Below are positions 42,163-51,309 of a DNA stretch of 64,000 nt, one piece after another. A model generated the notes under the pieces. The model was not told the origin of the DNA. It searched no databases and was given only the letters and a program-made list of their open reading frames with translations. Position 1 is the stretch's first letter. The number at the start of each line of letters is the position of its first letter. Origin of the DNA: Candidatus Iainarchaeum sp. (GTDB taxonomy: Archaea; Iainarchaeota; Iainarchaeia; Iainarchaeales; GCA-2688035); the NCBI GenBank assembly GCA_002688035.1, contig NZBU01000001.1, positions 1 through 64,000 on the forward strand, given 5' to 3'. A program made the position numbers and the translations under genes.

Positions 42163-44370
42163 CTATACTTTGATTGCCTTTGATTTCTTTGTCTGCTGGA
42201 TGAAATAGCTTGCAAGGAATACTGCGGCAATCTCAACCGCTGCCAATCCAATTCCAACATAAACACTTGCAACATTGCTTCCGGCAATCGGGAGGATAAA
42301 TGCCACAACAGCCAAGCTTATTCTTACCAATGTTTCTTTTCTCTTCTCATTAGTAGACTTTACTTTCTCCTCAAACAATAGTCTTGACCTATCAAAGACA
42401 AGTAATGCTGCTACCACTGCAAGAATTAATACCAATGCAAGTGAAACTGGGTTCTCAAGAGCCGTTGATCCAAACAATAGGGCTGCAATATCAGTTAAAG
42501 ATTCAACAACACTAGTTACAAGAACCAAGCCTCTAAACTCTGTTGTTGTCTCAAATGCGCCCTTGGTTGCAATAATTTGGTATGTTCTTTCTGCTTTCAC
42601 CCTATATTCGAGTATGCCTTGCTCACCAGTGGATAACGTAAGTTCTTCTCCTGAAACAACAATGTCAACACCGCCAACCATCTCACCTGTAGCAGTGTCC
42701 TCAACCCAAATCTTCTGGGTCTCACCCACCAATAACTTTTCTTTCTCAATTCTAAGTACCCAAGTATCCGTCTCGGGATCCTCTTCACTCAGATCCTCAT
42801 GTTCTACACAATCAGATTCGCCTATGACGCCATTCTCATTGTCATCAAAGCCATTGTCACATATTTCATTTGGCATTTGTTCATCGTCATCATCACAATC
42901 CTCATCAACTTGCCCGTCACCATTATCATCTAAACCATTATAACATACTTCTACACTTGGCTCAGGACAATTAGATGATACCAACAAGTGCAATGTTCTG
43001 GCGTAAAAGTATTGTTTGCTGTATCTTATATCTGAAGTTGTTGGATAAGCAGAAATATGCGCACGTATTGTATTAGTTGCTGCAAGAGGACCAACATTAG
43101 CAACATAAGTTTTGCCTGTTGTATTCTCCATTAGCTTTACATGGGACTGCCCAGCAATAGTGTAAAATAGTTTAACTGAAAGTGGGTCTATGTTTTGTTT
43201 AAGCACGACTTTGTATTCTACCAGGTAAGTTAATCCATCATCTACTTTTGTAACACTGAATTCCGCACTTGCAAAAGGATTAATTGTTGGAGTTGGTGGA
43301 ACTCCGGCTTCATCAAACACCTGGAAAGTCTGCATGTTTATCATGCTGCCATCAAAGTCAACAAAGTTGAAGTAGGCAATTGCGTCCGCAGGCTGATCCT
43401 CAATTATTAGAACATCGTTTTTTGTGGCCTCTTTTATTTCATAGGTTGTGTCAACGCCATCAACAATAACGTGAATTGATACAAGTTGTATACTGCCATC
43501 ATCATCATTAACTCTCTTTACTTTAAGTGTCCAATTACCATTATCTTCTATCTTTCTCTCTATGTCAATTTCAGAGTAGCCACCAATCTGTTTGAACAAG
43601 ATTTTTTCCCCTTCACTTGGAAGAGCTGTTAATTCGCCTTGGTCTCCAGCCTCAGGCTCACCAGTATCTGAGTCTGCAGGAGCAGTACATTCAGTGTAAC
43701 TAAACCATCGTGGATGCATCCAGAGATTAGCAAACCTTTGCTCGGTATCAACAGGGCTTGGCCTGAAATCACCGCCCATAAAAAATGTTTCTGTAAAGGG
43801 CCCCATTGTTTCTGTCCAAACATTTGGCTCATCATTCTCAAGTAAGAAAGAGCTAGTCTCAGTCTTTCCACCAGATAGATTATAATTGAAAAGAATGTCT
43901 GCAATATCATATTCGGGCTTAGTGTTTGCAGTAATATCAATTAAGAATGCTGATTCATCTCCATTAAGCCTTGGCTCGAGGAAGGCAGAGCTTATTACCC
44001 TAAAGCGTGGTTTTCCAGGTGGACCTGACGGTACTATTCCTGCAATAGGTTGGAAAACACCAATATTCTGAACTGCACCATCGCGATCCATAAAATTGTA
44101 GTAAATTCCTTCAAAGTCGCCGTCTGCAACCGTCATTAGCTCTTGGTTTGGCAAAACGTTCTCAAAACTGTACCTATCAACCGTGCCCAAATTTGCGACA
44201 AATATCTCTACAAAGCCTATTGACCCATCATCATCATATAGGCTTTCAACATATATTACACCTACGCCAGTATCTCTTACAATTTTTACTGTTGATAAGT
44301 CTGCTGCACTTGCACTTAAAAAAGCGCACAGTAGGAAAACCAATCCAAAAATCTTTATTGCATTATTCAT
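42163..44370 (-). CDS. Large exported protein with MopE-like Asp motifs and membrane anchor
   Basis: The 735 aa have a signal peptide (1-22), two related beta-sandwich repeats (each with a DDDGSI motif, about 30-130 and 285-390), two calcium-like loops (YNGLDDNGDGQVDEDCDDDD, about 480, and DNGFDDNENGVIGESDC) matching the MopE/thrombospondin-3-type metal-binding pattern, an Ig-like domain (about 540-620), and C-terminal membrane segments (about 648-670, 688-725). It lies six bases after the 836-aa gene and shares MopE loops with it, so both probably act together at the cell surface. Role in adhesion or S-layer is an inference. Confidence 0.8.
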   Translation of the reverse strand: MNNAIKIFGLVFLLCAFLSASAADLSTVKIVRDTGVGVIYVESLYDDDGSIGFVEIFVANLGTVDRYSFENVLPNQELMTVADGDFEGIYYNFMDRDGAVQNIGVFQPIAGIVPSGPPGKPRFRVISSAFLEPRLNGDESAFLIDITANTKPEYDIADILFNYNLSGGKTETSSFLLENDEPNVWTETMGPFTETFFMGGDFRPSPVDTEQRFANLWMHPRWFSYTECTAPADSDTGEPEAGDQGELTALPSEGEKILFKQIGGYSEIDIERKIEDNGNWTLKVKRVNDDDGSIQLVSIHVIVDGVDTTYEIKEATKNDVLIIEDQPADAIAYFNFVDFDGSMINMQTFQVFDEAGVPPTPTINPFASAEFSVTKVDDGLTYLVEYKVVLKQNIDPLSVKLFYTIAGQSHVKLMENTTGKTYVANVGPLAATNTIRAHISAYPTTSDIRYSKQYFYARTLHLLVSSNCPEPSVEVCYNGLDDNGDGQVDEDCDDDDEQMPNEICDNGFDDNENGVIGESDCVEHEDLSEEDPETDTWVLRIEKEKLLVGETQKIWVEDTATGEMVGGVDIVVSGEELTLSTGEQGILEYRVKAERTYQIIATKGAFETTTEFRGLVLVTSVVESLTDIAALLFGSTALENPVSLALVLILAVVAALLVFDRSRLLFEEKVKSTNEKRKETLVRISLAVVAFILPIAGSNVASVYVGIGLAAVEIAAVFLASYFIQQTKKSKAIKV

Positions 44371-44376
44371 GTTTCA

Positions 44377-46875
44377 TTACTCCTCGTATATTACCTCAAA
44401 GAACAATTCAGTTAGATTGTTAATTCTCTTAAAGTTGAAAAGCTTTAGGAACTCTGGGTCATTCCACCATCGCACTGTAAGCTCATCTGTAATAGTATAC
44501 TCGATTGGAATCTCTAAGCCTAAGACCTCCTCAGTAGCTCTTTTATCGATAAGATTAAAGTTGTGTTCAGCATAAAAGCCACTTGAACTAGCTTCCAGAG
44601 TATATGGGCCCATGTTCTGCAGAGAATTCAATTCAAATATATCAAGCACAAAGCCGTCAAAAGGATCAACTGTTTCCTCCACAATTGTAAAGTCCGCTGT
44701 GCTCGAATCGAAGGTAAAAGCCTTTGAAGAACTAACTCTTGCACCAGCCATTATTGCTTCTGACTGCACAAAAGGATTGAAAGAGTAAATCTTATCCAAG
44801 GCTGCCGCAGCAAGGATAAATCCAATCGTGTTATTGGTTTCGTCTCCCTCATTAACGTTGTTGGCAGAATCAACCATTACACAAAATTCTTGGTCTCCTG
44901 CCCAGCTAACTATACTTTGGAAAGAATTCTTTCTTATATTACCGGCGGCAAGTGAATTAATTGCATAGCTCTGTAGTACATTGGATTCAGATGCATTGGC
45001 ACAACTGCTTTCATAAACTGTAACAGCGAAGTTGCCAGTAGCATCAGTTCCAATATTCTCAACGTCAATCTCAAAATAGGCTATTGGAGCATACTCCAAG
45101 TCAATCGAGGCTCCTTCTACAATAAGGAAGTTACTCACTTCTACTTTGTTAAAAATCAGGTCGGCTGCAGAGCACACTCCTGTACATTCTCCCCAACTGT
45201 CGTTAATGCAAACCTGTGTTCCAAGGCAATCGCCAAGATCCAATTCACATTCCCTTGTTTTTCCGCCAGAACAGATTTCTATGCATGGCTCTTCATCTAC
45301 TTCTCCGTCACAATCATTATCTTTTAAGTCTCCACAAATCTCTGGTGCTGCTGGATGCACTAAAGGATCGTTATCTGCACAATCTACACTACCACAATCC
45401 CCTCCTTCAATTGCAAAACCATCGCTGTCTTCATCAGTACAGGACGAGCCTGTTGTACAGGTTGGAGTACTACAAGATCCTACTTGGTCGTACCTTATGG
45501 TAAGATCACCGTTTATTTCACCACTCCCACCAAACTCGGCTGAAATCATTCTAAGTTTTTCGCCTGCAAGAATATCAATGCTATAATCTTTCTTCCATTT
45601 AAGGAATTTTCCTGGCTTCTTGCCATCATAAAGTATTGGAGTTCCACCCCTATCCCAAACATGGGTTTTCTCACTTCCGCAACTACCTCCCCCACAAACA
45701 AAAGAGTCTTTCCACCAAGGACTTTTACCATTTTTTCCTGTTCCAGGGTAGCCCATGAAATCAAACAGGCTACAGTTTGAGGGAGGATTACTACCTATAA
45801 ATATAGCACAGGTATTTCCAATAAGACTGAATTTTGCCCAATCACTCTCAACAAAGAGATCATATCTGCCGGCAGTGTCTTCAATAACCGCCAAAATATC
45901 ATCATTATACTTTGTGTCCTTAGGCAAGGTTAATGTACCGTCACAAGGCAATTCAAATACACCGTCACGGAGAATATCAGTAGTCATGTGGATTTCTTGC
46001 CCATCTTCAAGGCAGATTGCTTCACAGCTCTCGTCAACATCGCCATCACAGTCATTGTCATAGCTATCACACAATTCAGGGGCAGGATAAACAGCGTTTT
46101 GGCACTCACCCCATACTCCAGTGGCTAAACAGCTTTGGATACCGTCAACACAAAGTCCTACGCTTGTTCCAGGACCACATGCCCTTGTTGCGTCAGGAAT
46201 ACACTCTTCTAGCGCACCTCCATTTAAAATTAAAAAAGCAAAATCGTTATTGGTTTCAAGCAATTCATCCTGAACCTCAGTTGAATCTACTGTTGCACAA
46301 AATTCCTGAGTTGTGTCGGCTTCCCAGTCAACCGCTGTCTCAAATTCTATGATATCACTAGCACCAACTGCAAATGTTGTAAAGGGATACTCTACTTCTG
46401 CAACAAGCTCTGCGCTTGGAGAACCACAAATTCCTTTGTAAAGGGCAGTGCTAAAAGCACCTGATACATCAGATGCACCACTGTTGGTTATTCCAACCTG
46501 GATTATTGCTGCTGCATCCTCAACACTTGCTGTTTCATCAGGATTAATTTCCACACCATCAATTATGGCAGTATAAATCGTTAGGTCGGGAAGATTATCT
46601 CTTGGGCAAACTTCTGGACACTCTGGTCTAGTAGTACCTATGCCACAAATACCACTTTCCTCCTCATCACAGGCCGTTAGACAATATTTACAAGATTTGT
46701 CACCATAAGCACTTACAAGCACCTCACAACAATTGTCGATTGTATTGCATTCGCCAAGCACATATTTCACACATTGTTGCCAATTGGATACCACGGCCGT
46801 GGCGGTTCCTGCAGATAATAAAAGCAGAGATATGACAAGTAGAATTCCGATTGTTCGCTTTGCATTGAAATTCAT
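44377..46875 (-). CDS. Large Cys-rich exported protein with CARDB and MopE motifs
   Basis: About 832 aa: signal peptide (first 28 residues), a Cys-rich N-terminal region with CEEES, CARDB-type domain 1 (PDLTIYTAIIDGVEI, about 100-220), an Asp-rich loop SYDNDCDGDVDESCE (about 270), a beta-rich domain with DDILAVIEDTAGRYD, another loop DLKDNDCDGEVDEEPC (about 520), and CARDB domain 2 (about 575-690). No C-terminal membrane segment is seen, so it is secreted or held by partners such as the product of 42163. ATG 46875 is preferred to TTG 46887. Many cysteines imply that disulfide enzymes are needed. Confidence 0.8.
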   Translation of the reverse strand: MNFNAKRTIGILLVISLLLLSAGTATAVVSNWQQCVKYVLGECNTIDNCCEVLVSAYGDKSCKYCLTACDEEESGICGIGTTRPECPEVCPRDNLPDLTIYTAIIDGVEINPDETASVEDAAAIIQVGITNSGASDVSGAFSTALYKGICGSPSAELVAEVEYPFTTFAVGASDIIEFETAVDWEADTTQEFCATVDSTEVQDELLETNNDFAFLILNGGALEECIPDATRACGPGTSVGLCVDGIQSCLATGVWGECQNAVYPAPELCDSYDNDCDGDVDESCEAICLEDGQEIHMTTDILRDGVFELPCDGTLTLPKDTKYNDDILAVIEDTAGRYDLFVESDWAKFSLIGNTCAIFIGSNPPSNCSLFDFMGYPGTGKNGKSPWWKDSFVCGGGSCGSEKTHVWDRGGTPILYDGKKPGKFLKWKKDYSIDILAGEKLRMISAEFGGSGEINGDLTIRYDQVGSCSTPTCTTGSSCTDEDSDGFAIEGGDCGSVDCADNDPLVHPAAPEICGDLKDNDCDGEVDEEPCIEICSGGKTRECELDLGDCLGTQVCINDSWGECTGVCSAADLIFNKVEVSNFLIVEGASIDLEYAPIAYFEIDVENIGTDATGNFAVTVYESSCANASESNVLQSYAINSLAAGNIRKNSFQSIVSWAGDQEFCVMVDSANNVNEGDETNNTIGFILAAAALDKIYSFNPFVQSEAIMAGARVSSSKAFTFDSSTADFTIVEETVDPFDGFVLDIFELNSLQNMGPYTLEASSSGFYAEHNFNLIDKRATEEVLGLEIPIEYTITDELTVRWWNDPEFLKLFNFKRINNLTELFFEVIYEE

Positions 46876-46955
46876 CAAATTTCCCAATCCTAACTGGCTT
46901 ATATAATAAAATTGCTAATTATTAATAAACTATTCTGCTATTTAAAGTTAATGGG

Positions 46956-48119
46956 TTGTGTAAAACCGTGTCTGTTGAGAAGATCTCTGTTCAAGGTAAG
47001 GAAATAATTCTTGTTGGCACTGCCCACATAAGCAAAAAGTCAATTGAGCTTGTTAGGGAAACAATTGACAAGGAAAAGCCCGATGTTGTTGGAGTAGAGC
47101 TGGATCCACAGCGCTACACGCAATTGAAGTCGCAGAAGAAATGGCTTGACACTGATTTGAGCAAGATTGTGAAAGAAGGCAAGACCTATCTTTTTCTTAT
47201 TAACATTATGCTGGCCAACATGCAGCGCAAGCTTGGGGAAGAAATTGGATTAAAGCCCGGCATGGAAATGGTTGAAGCAATAAAAGCCAGCGAGGAGAAA
47301 AAAATTCCAGTTGCACTTCTTGATAGAGATGTTAGAGTAACACTCAAACGCGCGCTCAATGAAATGAGCATCAAAGAGAAAGCAAAACTCTTTGGAGAGA
47401 TTGCGATTGGAATGTTCCAAGGGCCAGAACCGCTTGATGAGGAAATCATAGAACAGCTCAAGGAAAAAGATACTCTTAACGCACTGCTTGCAGAGCTAAG
47501 TGAAAAAATGCCGTCTGTGAAAAAAGTTCTTGTGGATGAAAGGGATGTGTTCATTGCAAACAAAATCATGCAGACCCCGCACAAAAAGATTTTAGCAGTT
47601 GTTGGCGCGGGGCACCTTGAGGGCATAAAAAAGCATCTTGGAAAAACTGTTGACCTTAGAGAGCTTAGCAGGATTAATGAAAAGAAAAGCAATCTGCGCT
47701 ATTTGAAGTACGCTGTTCCGGCATTGTTTATTGCACTAGTCGGATATGGAATTTATGCAAAAGGAATTGGAACTGCGGCAGAACTCTTGCTCTGGTGGTT
47801 TTTGATTAATGGAACTTTATCTGCATTGGGCGCACTTATTGCAAAGGCACATCCGGCATCAATTGCAACCGCATTCTTTGCAGCGCCCTTTACATCGCTT
47901 CACCCGGCATTTGCTGCAGGGTGGTTCGCGGCAATAGTGGAGACAAAATTCAGGTGCCCAAAAGTAAAAGATTTTAATGGCCTGCAAAAACTTGAGTCCT
48001 ACACAGACTTTTCAAACAACAGAGTAACCAAAGTTCTATTGGTTGCGGCTTACGCAAACATAGGCTCTACAATCGGAACGATAATCGCTCTGCCATATAT
48101 TCTGAGTTTGCTGGGATAA
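46956..48119 (+). CDS. TraB/PrgY family membrane protein
   Basis: The 387 aa have the TraB domain (about 1-230) with its recurring motifs GTAHISKKS, GVELDPQRY, ERDVFIANKI and VVGAGHLEGI, followed by about four membrane segments (from 255). TraB relatives in enterococci shut down peptide pheromone; the fold is related to metal-dependent Tiki-type proteases, so proteolysis of membrane peptides is conceivable. TTG at 46956 or GTG at 46968 could be the start. Confidence 0.9.
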   Translation: MCKTVSVEKISVQGKEIILVGTAHISKKSIELVRETIDKEKPDVVGVELDPQRYTQLKSQKKWLDTDLSKIVKEGKTYLFLINIMLANMQRKLGEEIGLKPGMEMVEAIKASEEKKIPVALLDRDVRVTLKRALNEMSIKEKAKLFGEIAIGMFQGPEPLDEEIIEQLKEKDTLNALLAELSEKMPSVKKVLVDERDVFIANKIMQTPHKKILAVVGAGHLEGIKKHLGKTVDLRELSRINEKKSNLRYLKYAVPALFIALVGYGIYAKGIGTAAELLLWWFLINGTLSALGALIAKAHPASIATAFFAAPFTSLHPAFAAGWFAAIVETKFRCPKVKDFNGLQKLESYTDFSNNRVTKVLLVAAYANIGSTIGTIIALPYILSLLG

Positions 48120-48446
48120 TTATTCTATTTTCGAGCCTGGCTCAACAGCCTCGTCAATCTCCACAACCTTATACTTGCCCTCGGCATCCTTTGCAGCGAG
48201 AAGCATTGCCTGGCTTTCAATTCCAGCGATAGTGGCTGGCTCAAGGTTTGCGACAACAACAATATTTTTTCCCTCAAGTTCATCCTTCAAATAGAATTGT
48301 TTTAGGCCTGCAACAATCTGCCTCTCTTCCTCACCCAGAGAAATTTTTATCTTGTAAAGCTTGTCTTTATCCTCGATGTCCTCTATGCTGAGAATTTTTG
48401 CAACCTTTAATTCTGTTTTCTGGAAATCCTGAAATGAAATCAACAA
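48120..48446 (-). CDS. Methionyl-tRNA synthetase beta-like tRNA-binding protein
   Basis: The 108-aa protein is a stand-alone OB-fold of the EMAP II/Arc1p/MetG-C type: FQKTELKVAKILSIEDIEDKDKLYKI, then EERQIVAGLKQFY and VVVANLEPATIAGIES, AMLLAA and a conserved acidic end. Such proteins bind tRNA and often join MetRS in trans. It starts six bases after the YbaK-like gene, so two tRNA-linked proteins are produced together. Confidence 0.92.
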   Translation of the reverse strand: MLISFQDFQKTELKVAKILSIEDIEDKDKLYKIKISLGEEERQIVAGLKQFYLKDELEGKNIVVVANLEPATIAGIESQAMLLAAKDAEGKYKVVEIDEAVEPGSKIE

Positions 48447-48452
48447 ACCACC

Positions 48453-48848
48453 TCACTTGGTTATATCTACTACTTCAACGTCATCATTAAAATCTTTTAT
48501 TTCCTGCGGGGAAATCTCAAGTGTTTTTTCATGGGAAAGAATGCAGTGCACGCTCTCTTTTTCCAAAACCTTTTTGTCAATCAACACTCTTAGCCCATAA
48601 ATCGAGATTGGTGGCAGGAATTCTTTTTTGTAACCGGTTGTTTCCTTTACTTGTTCTTCCTCAAGCGGTTCTACTACTCCAACCAGTGCCTGCATTTTTG
48701 GATAATCCAAAGTGTTGGCTCTTAAGGAAATTATGAGAACATCTTCTTTTTTCCCGGCAAAAATCCTGCACCTTACAAGGTCTGATTTAATCGTGCCTTG
48801 AAGAATCTTGGCCTTGAGGCCATTTGATTTGATGAAATCGTCTAACAT
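48453..48848 (-). CDS. YbaK/ProX-like aminoacyl-tRNA deacylase
   Basis: The 131-aa protein fits the YbaK/INS editing domain: KAKILQGTIKSDLVRCRIFAG, DVLIISLRANTLDYPKMQAL, then ETTGYKKEFLPPISIYGLRVLIDKKVLEKESVH, with the central TGY-x-x-x-x-x-P-P pattern seen in families that remove wrongly attached amino acids from tRNA. The conserved Lys for catalysis may be represented by K in the first strands, but I cannot fix it. ATG 48848 is chosen; the TTG three codons earlier is weaker. Confidence 0.75.
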   Translation of the reverse strand: MLDDFIKSNGLKAKILQGTIKSDLVRCRIFAGKKEDVLIISLRANTLDYPKMQALVGVVEPLEEEQVKETTGYKKEFLPPISIYGLRVLIDKKVLEKESVHCILSHEKTLEISPQEIKDFNDDVEVVDITK

Positions 48849-48902
48849 TGTAAACAAAAAGTGTGCATAGAAAAAAATAAAAAAGAAAGCAAAAAGGCGG
48901 CT

Positions 48903-50063
48903 TTACAAGCCACACTCTTTCTTCAATAGATCTGCCTTATCGGTTTTCTCCCAAGAAAAGCCCTGATCTTCCCGGCCAAAGTGACCATAGTTTGTGGTCT
49001 TTCTAAAGATTGGTTTTCTAAGACCAAGTTCTTGGATGATTTGCCCTGGAGTGAAGTGGAAGTGTTTGTTCACGGCCTCATAAATCTTCTGGGCATCAAC
49101 CTTTGCAGTTCCGTGTGTGTCAATGAAAACACCTGTTGGATCTGTTCCGCCAATTGCATATGACAACTGTATTTCACATCGGTCAGCCAGACCTGCTGCA
49201 ACAACATTTTTTGCAATATAGCGCGCATAATATGCAGCTGAACGATCAACCTTTGAAGGATCCTTTCCTGAGAAAGCTCCGCCACCATGATTCCCTACTC
49301 CACCATAAGTATCCTGAATTATTTTTCTACCAGTACAACCACTATCTGCAACCGGCCCTCCAATTACAAAGCGACCTGTGTTGTTGATAAAGTACTTTGT
49401 GTTCTTATCAACCATGTCTCCGCAGACTGGTTGAATTACTTTCTCTTTGATGTCTGCTCTAAGCTGTTCGAGTTCGACGTCAGGATCGTGCTGTGATGCG
49501 ATAACTACTGCAGAAACTCTAACAGCTTTTCCAGCATCATAATCAACTGTAACCTGTGTCTTTCCATCTGGACGTAGGTAAGCAAGTGTGCCATCTTTTC
49601 TCACGTCTGTGAGTTTTCTTGCGAGCCTGTGAGCAAGCAAAATTGGCATTGGCATTAACTCAGGAGTTTCAGTGCAGGCATAGCCTGACATCATACCCTG
49701 GTCTCCTGCTCCAACATTCTCAGGGGATTCTTTTGTTACACCCCTTGAGATGTCTGCACTTTGCTCGTGGATTGATGTTAGGACTCCAACGCTCTCATTG
49801 TCAAAGCCATACTCTGGCTTAGTGTATCCAATATCTTTTAGGACATCTCTTACGACTTTTTGAACATCAACATATGTTTTGGTTGTTATTTCACCTGTTA
49901 CAACAATAAAACCGCTTCCGGCCATTGTCTCACATGCAACCCTTGCGTTTGGGTCATCTGTGTATATTGCATCCAAGACAGCGTCACTAATCTGATCACA
50001 GACTTTGTCAGGATGTCCTTCGGTCATTGCTTCCGAAGTAAACGAAAATTTCCCATTTCTCAT
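48903..50063 (-). CDS. metK: S-adenosylmethionine synthetase, bacterial type
   Basis: It makes SAM from methionine and ATP. The 386 aa show bacterial/eukaryotic MAT signatures: [31 protein letters not shown] and [19 protein letters not shown]. Most archaea use the distantly related archaeal MAT (about 400 aa with different motifs), so this copy points to transfer from bacteria or to a lineage that kept the bacterial type. The start has GGAGTGGT upstream. It stands alone, 45 bases before the YbaK-like gene, with a divergent XRE-CBS regulator behind it. Confidence 0.96.
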   Translation of the reverse strand: MRNGKFSFTSEAMTEGHPDKVCDQISDAVLDAIYTDDPNARVACETMAGSGFIVVTGEITTKTYVDVQKVVRDVLKDIGYTKPEYGFDNESVGVLTSIHEQSADISRGVTKESPENVGAGDQGMMSGYACTETPELMPMPILLAHRLARKLTDVRKDGTLAYLRPDGKTQVTVDYDAGKAVRVSAVVIASQHDPDVELEQLRADIKEKVIQPVCGDMVDKNTKYFINNTGRFVIGGPVADSGCTGRKIIQDTYGGVGNHGGGAFSGKDPSKVDRSAAYYARYIAKNVVAAGLADRCEIQLSYAIGGTDPTGVFIDTHGTAKVDAQKIYEAVNKHFHFTPGQIIQELGLRKPIFRKTTNYGHFGREDQGFSWEKTDKADLLKKECGL

Positions 50064-50191
50064 ATTACCACTCCAAAAAGATTTTTTTTAAAAAGACTAT
50101 ATCAAAGAAAACTGGATTAGCTTTAAAACCGAATGTTTTTTGACAAAATTATTCCAATATGAATTTAAGCTTTTGCACCTCCATATCCAAT

Positions 50192-50743
50192 ATGCTTCCG
50201 GATTTGAGCGAGATTAAAATGCGCAGGAAACAGCATGGTCTAACCCAAAGCGAGTTGGCTCTGCAGAGTAATGTTTCCCAGAGCCTTATTGCAAAACTTG
50301 AAGCAGGAAAAATAATTCCAAGTTATGACAAGGCAAAGCGGCTTTTTGATACTCTGGAGAAAATGCATGAGGAAACAAGACTTAGCGCAAAAGATGTTAT
50401 GATTAGAAAGGTGCTACATGTGAGTGAGAGCGATTCAGTAAAGAAGGCCGTACGGCTTCTGGAGAAGAATGGGCTTTCACAGCTCCCCGTACTGGAAAAA
50501 GGGCAGAGCACAGGGCTTGTTACAGAGCGCGGAATCCTCGCGAAAATAAATGAGGGAATTGACGTTGAAAAGGACACAGTGCAGCAAGTGATGGTAGAGG
50601 CTGCATCAACCATACAGGAAAATACTCCTCTCCCAATTGTTTCACAGCTACTCAACTACAGCCCTGCAGTGCTGGTGAAAAAGAAGGGCAAAATACAGGG
50701 AATTATTACTAAGAGCGATTTGTTGAAGACGATGCTGAAATAA
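50192..50743 (+). CDS. XRE-type helix-turn-helix regulator with two CBS domains
   Basis: The 183-aa protein has an N-terminal XRE HTH (about 3-55, RRKQHGLTQSELALQSNVSQSLIAKLE cited in part: key LTQSELA and VSQSLIAKLE) and a CBS pair (about 68-180) that may bind adenosyl ligands. This combination is widespread in archaea. ATG at 50192 is preferred to 50159. It is divergent from metK with about 130 bases between, and CBS domains can bind SAM, so control of metK is possible (inference). Confidence 0.9.
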   Translation: MLPDLSEIKMRRKQHGLTQSELALQSNVSQSLIAKLEAGKIIPSYDKAKRLFDTLEKMHEETRLSAKDVMIRKVLHVSESDSVKKAVRLLEKNGLSQLPVLEKGQSTGLVTERGILAKINEGIDVEKDTVQQVMVEAASTIQENTPLPIVSQLLNYSPAVLVKKKGKIQGIITKSDLLKTMLK

Positions 50744-50749
50744 AAGCAG

Positions 50750-51244
50750 CTATCTCTTCTTGAACAGCCACATCGACAGGGCAATTGCCACAAGCAAAGC
50801 AATTATTCCTGTTGAGAACTGCATCTCTGGGAAATAGATTCCAGCAAATTCCGGGACACATTTAGCATTAGTTGTGCAAGATTTAGACCCAGGTGTTAAG
50901 GAACAAACATATTCTGTTGCACCTGTTTTATAGTAGTTTGGACAAGTTCCTGTGGCAAGAGCCTTACAATTTGAAGTGGTTTTTGACCTAACCACGTCAC
51001 ACAATGGAGTGCAGGCAGTGACACCTTGTGCACAGATAGGCCTATTCCCAGTTATGGGGTCAATAATGCAATTTACGAAGCTAGCACCAAGGCCAGCTTC
51101 TCCATAAAACAAACTGCAAGTTGTAGTATCAGATCTTTTTGCAGTGCAGCCACCGCCAGCCCAAGACAAAGTGCAAGCAGCACCCAAAACATTCACTGCT
51201 AAGAATAACAGCAAAATCAATACAACCAAGATTTTTGCTTTAAT
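50750..51244 (-). CDS. Cys-rich exported protein with PEF-type C-terminal sorting tail (paralog 3)
   Basis: The mature part has 12 cysteines and a CPNYY module, followed by CVPEFAGIYF, a membrane segment with STGIIALLVAIAL and a basic FKKR end, as in paralogs 1 and 2. The frame has no ATG near its start. TTG 51229 would give a signal peptide without positive charges; ATT at 51242-51244 gives IKAKILVVLILLLFLAVNVLGA in which the Lys residues match paralog 1 (MQVKILLLL), and GGGGT precedes it by four bases. I therefore propose an ATT start. This gene is the last of the archaeosortase cluster and the likely local substrate. Confidence 0.8.
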   Translation of the reverse strand: MKAKILVVLILLLFLAVNVLGAACTLSWAGGGCTAKRSDTTTCSLFYGEAGLGASFVNCIIDPITGNRPICAQGVTACTPLCDVVRSKTTSNCKALATGTCPNYYKTGATEYVCSLTPGSKSCTTNAKCVPEFAGIYFPEMQFSTGIIALLVAIALSMWLFKKR

Positions 51245-51278
51245 GATTACCCCAATAAATAATATACCCCTGTTCTAG

Positions 51279-51292
51279 AATTTAATTGTTTC
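51279..51292 (-). promoter_or_regulatory. Shared promoter element of Cys-rich gene 3
   Basis: The minus strand reads GAAACAATTAAATT, exactly as at 4081-4094 and 24591-24604. It ends 34 bases before the proposed ATT start (49 before the TTG), slightly farther than in the other two copies, which leaves room for the GGGGT ribosome binding site that the other two lack. It shows that this gene has its own promoter even though it follows the GT2 gene by 65 bases. Confidence 0.65.
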
Positions 51293-51309
51293 GCAATCCC
51301 AAATTATGC

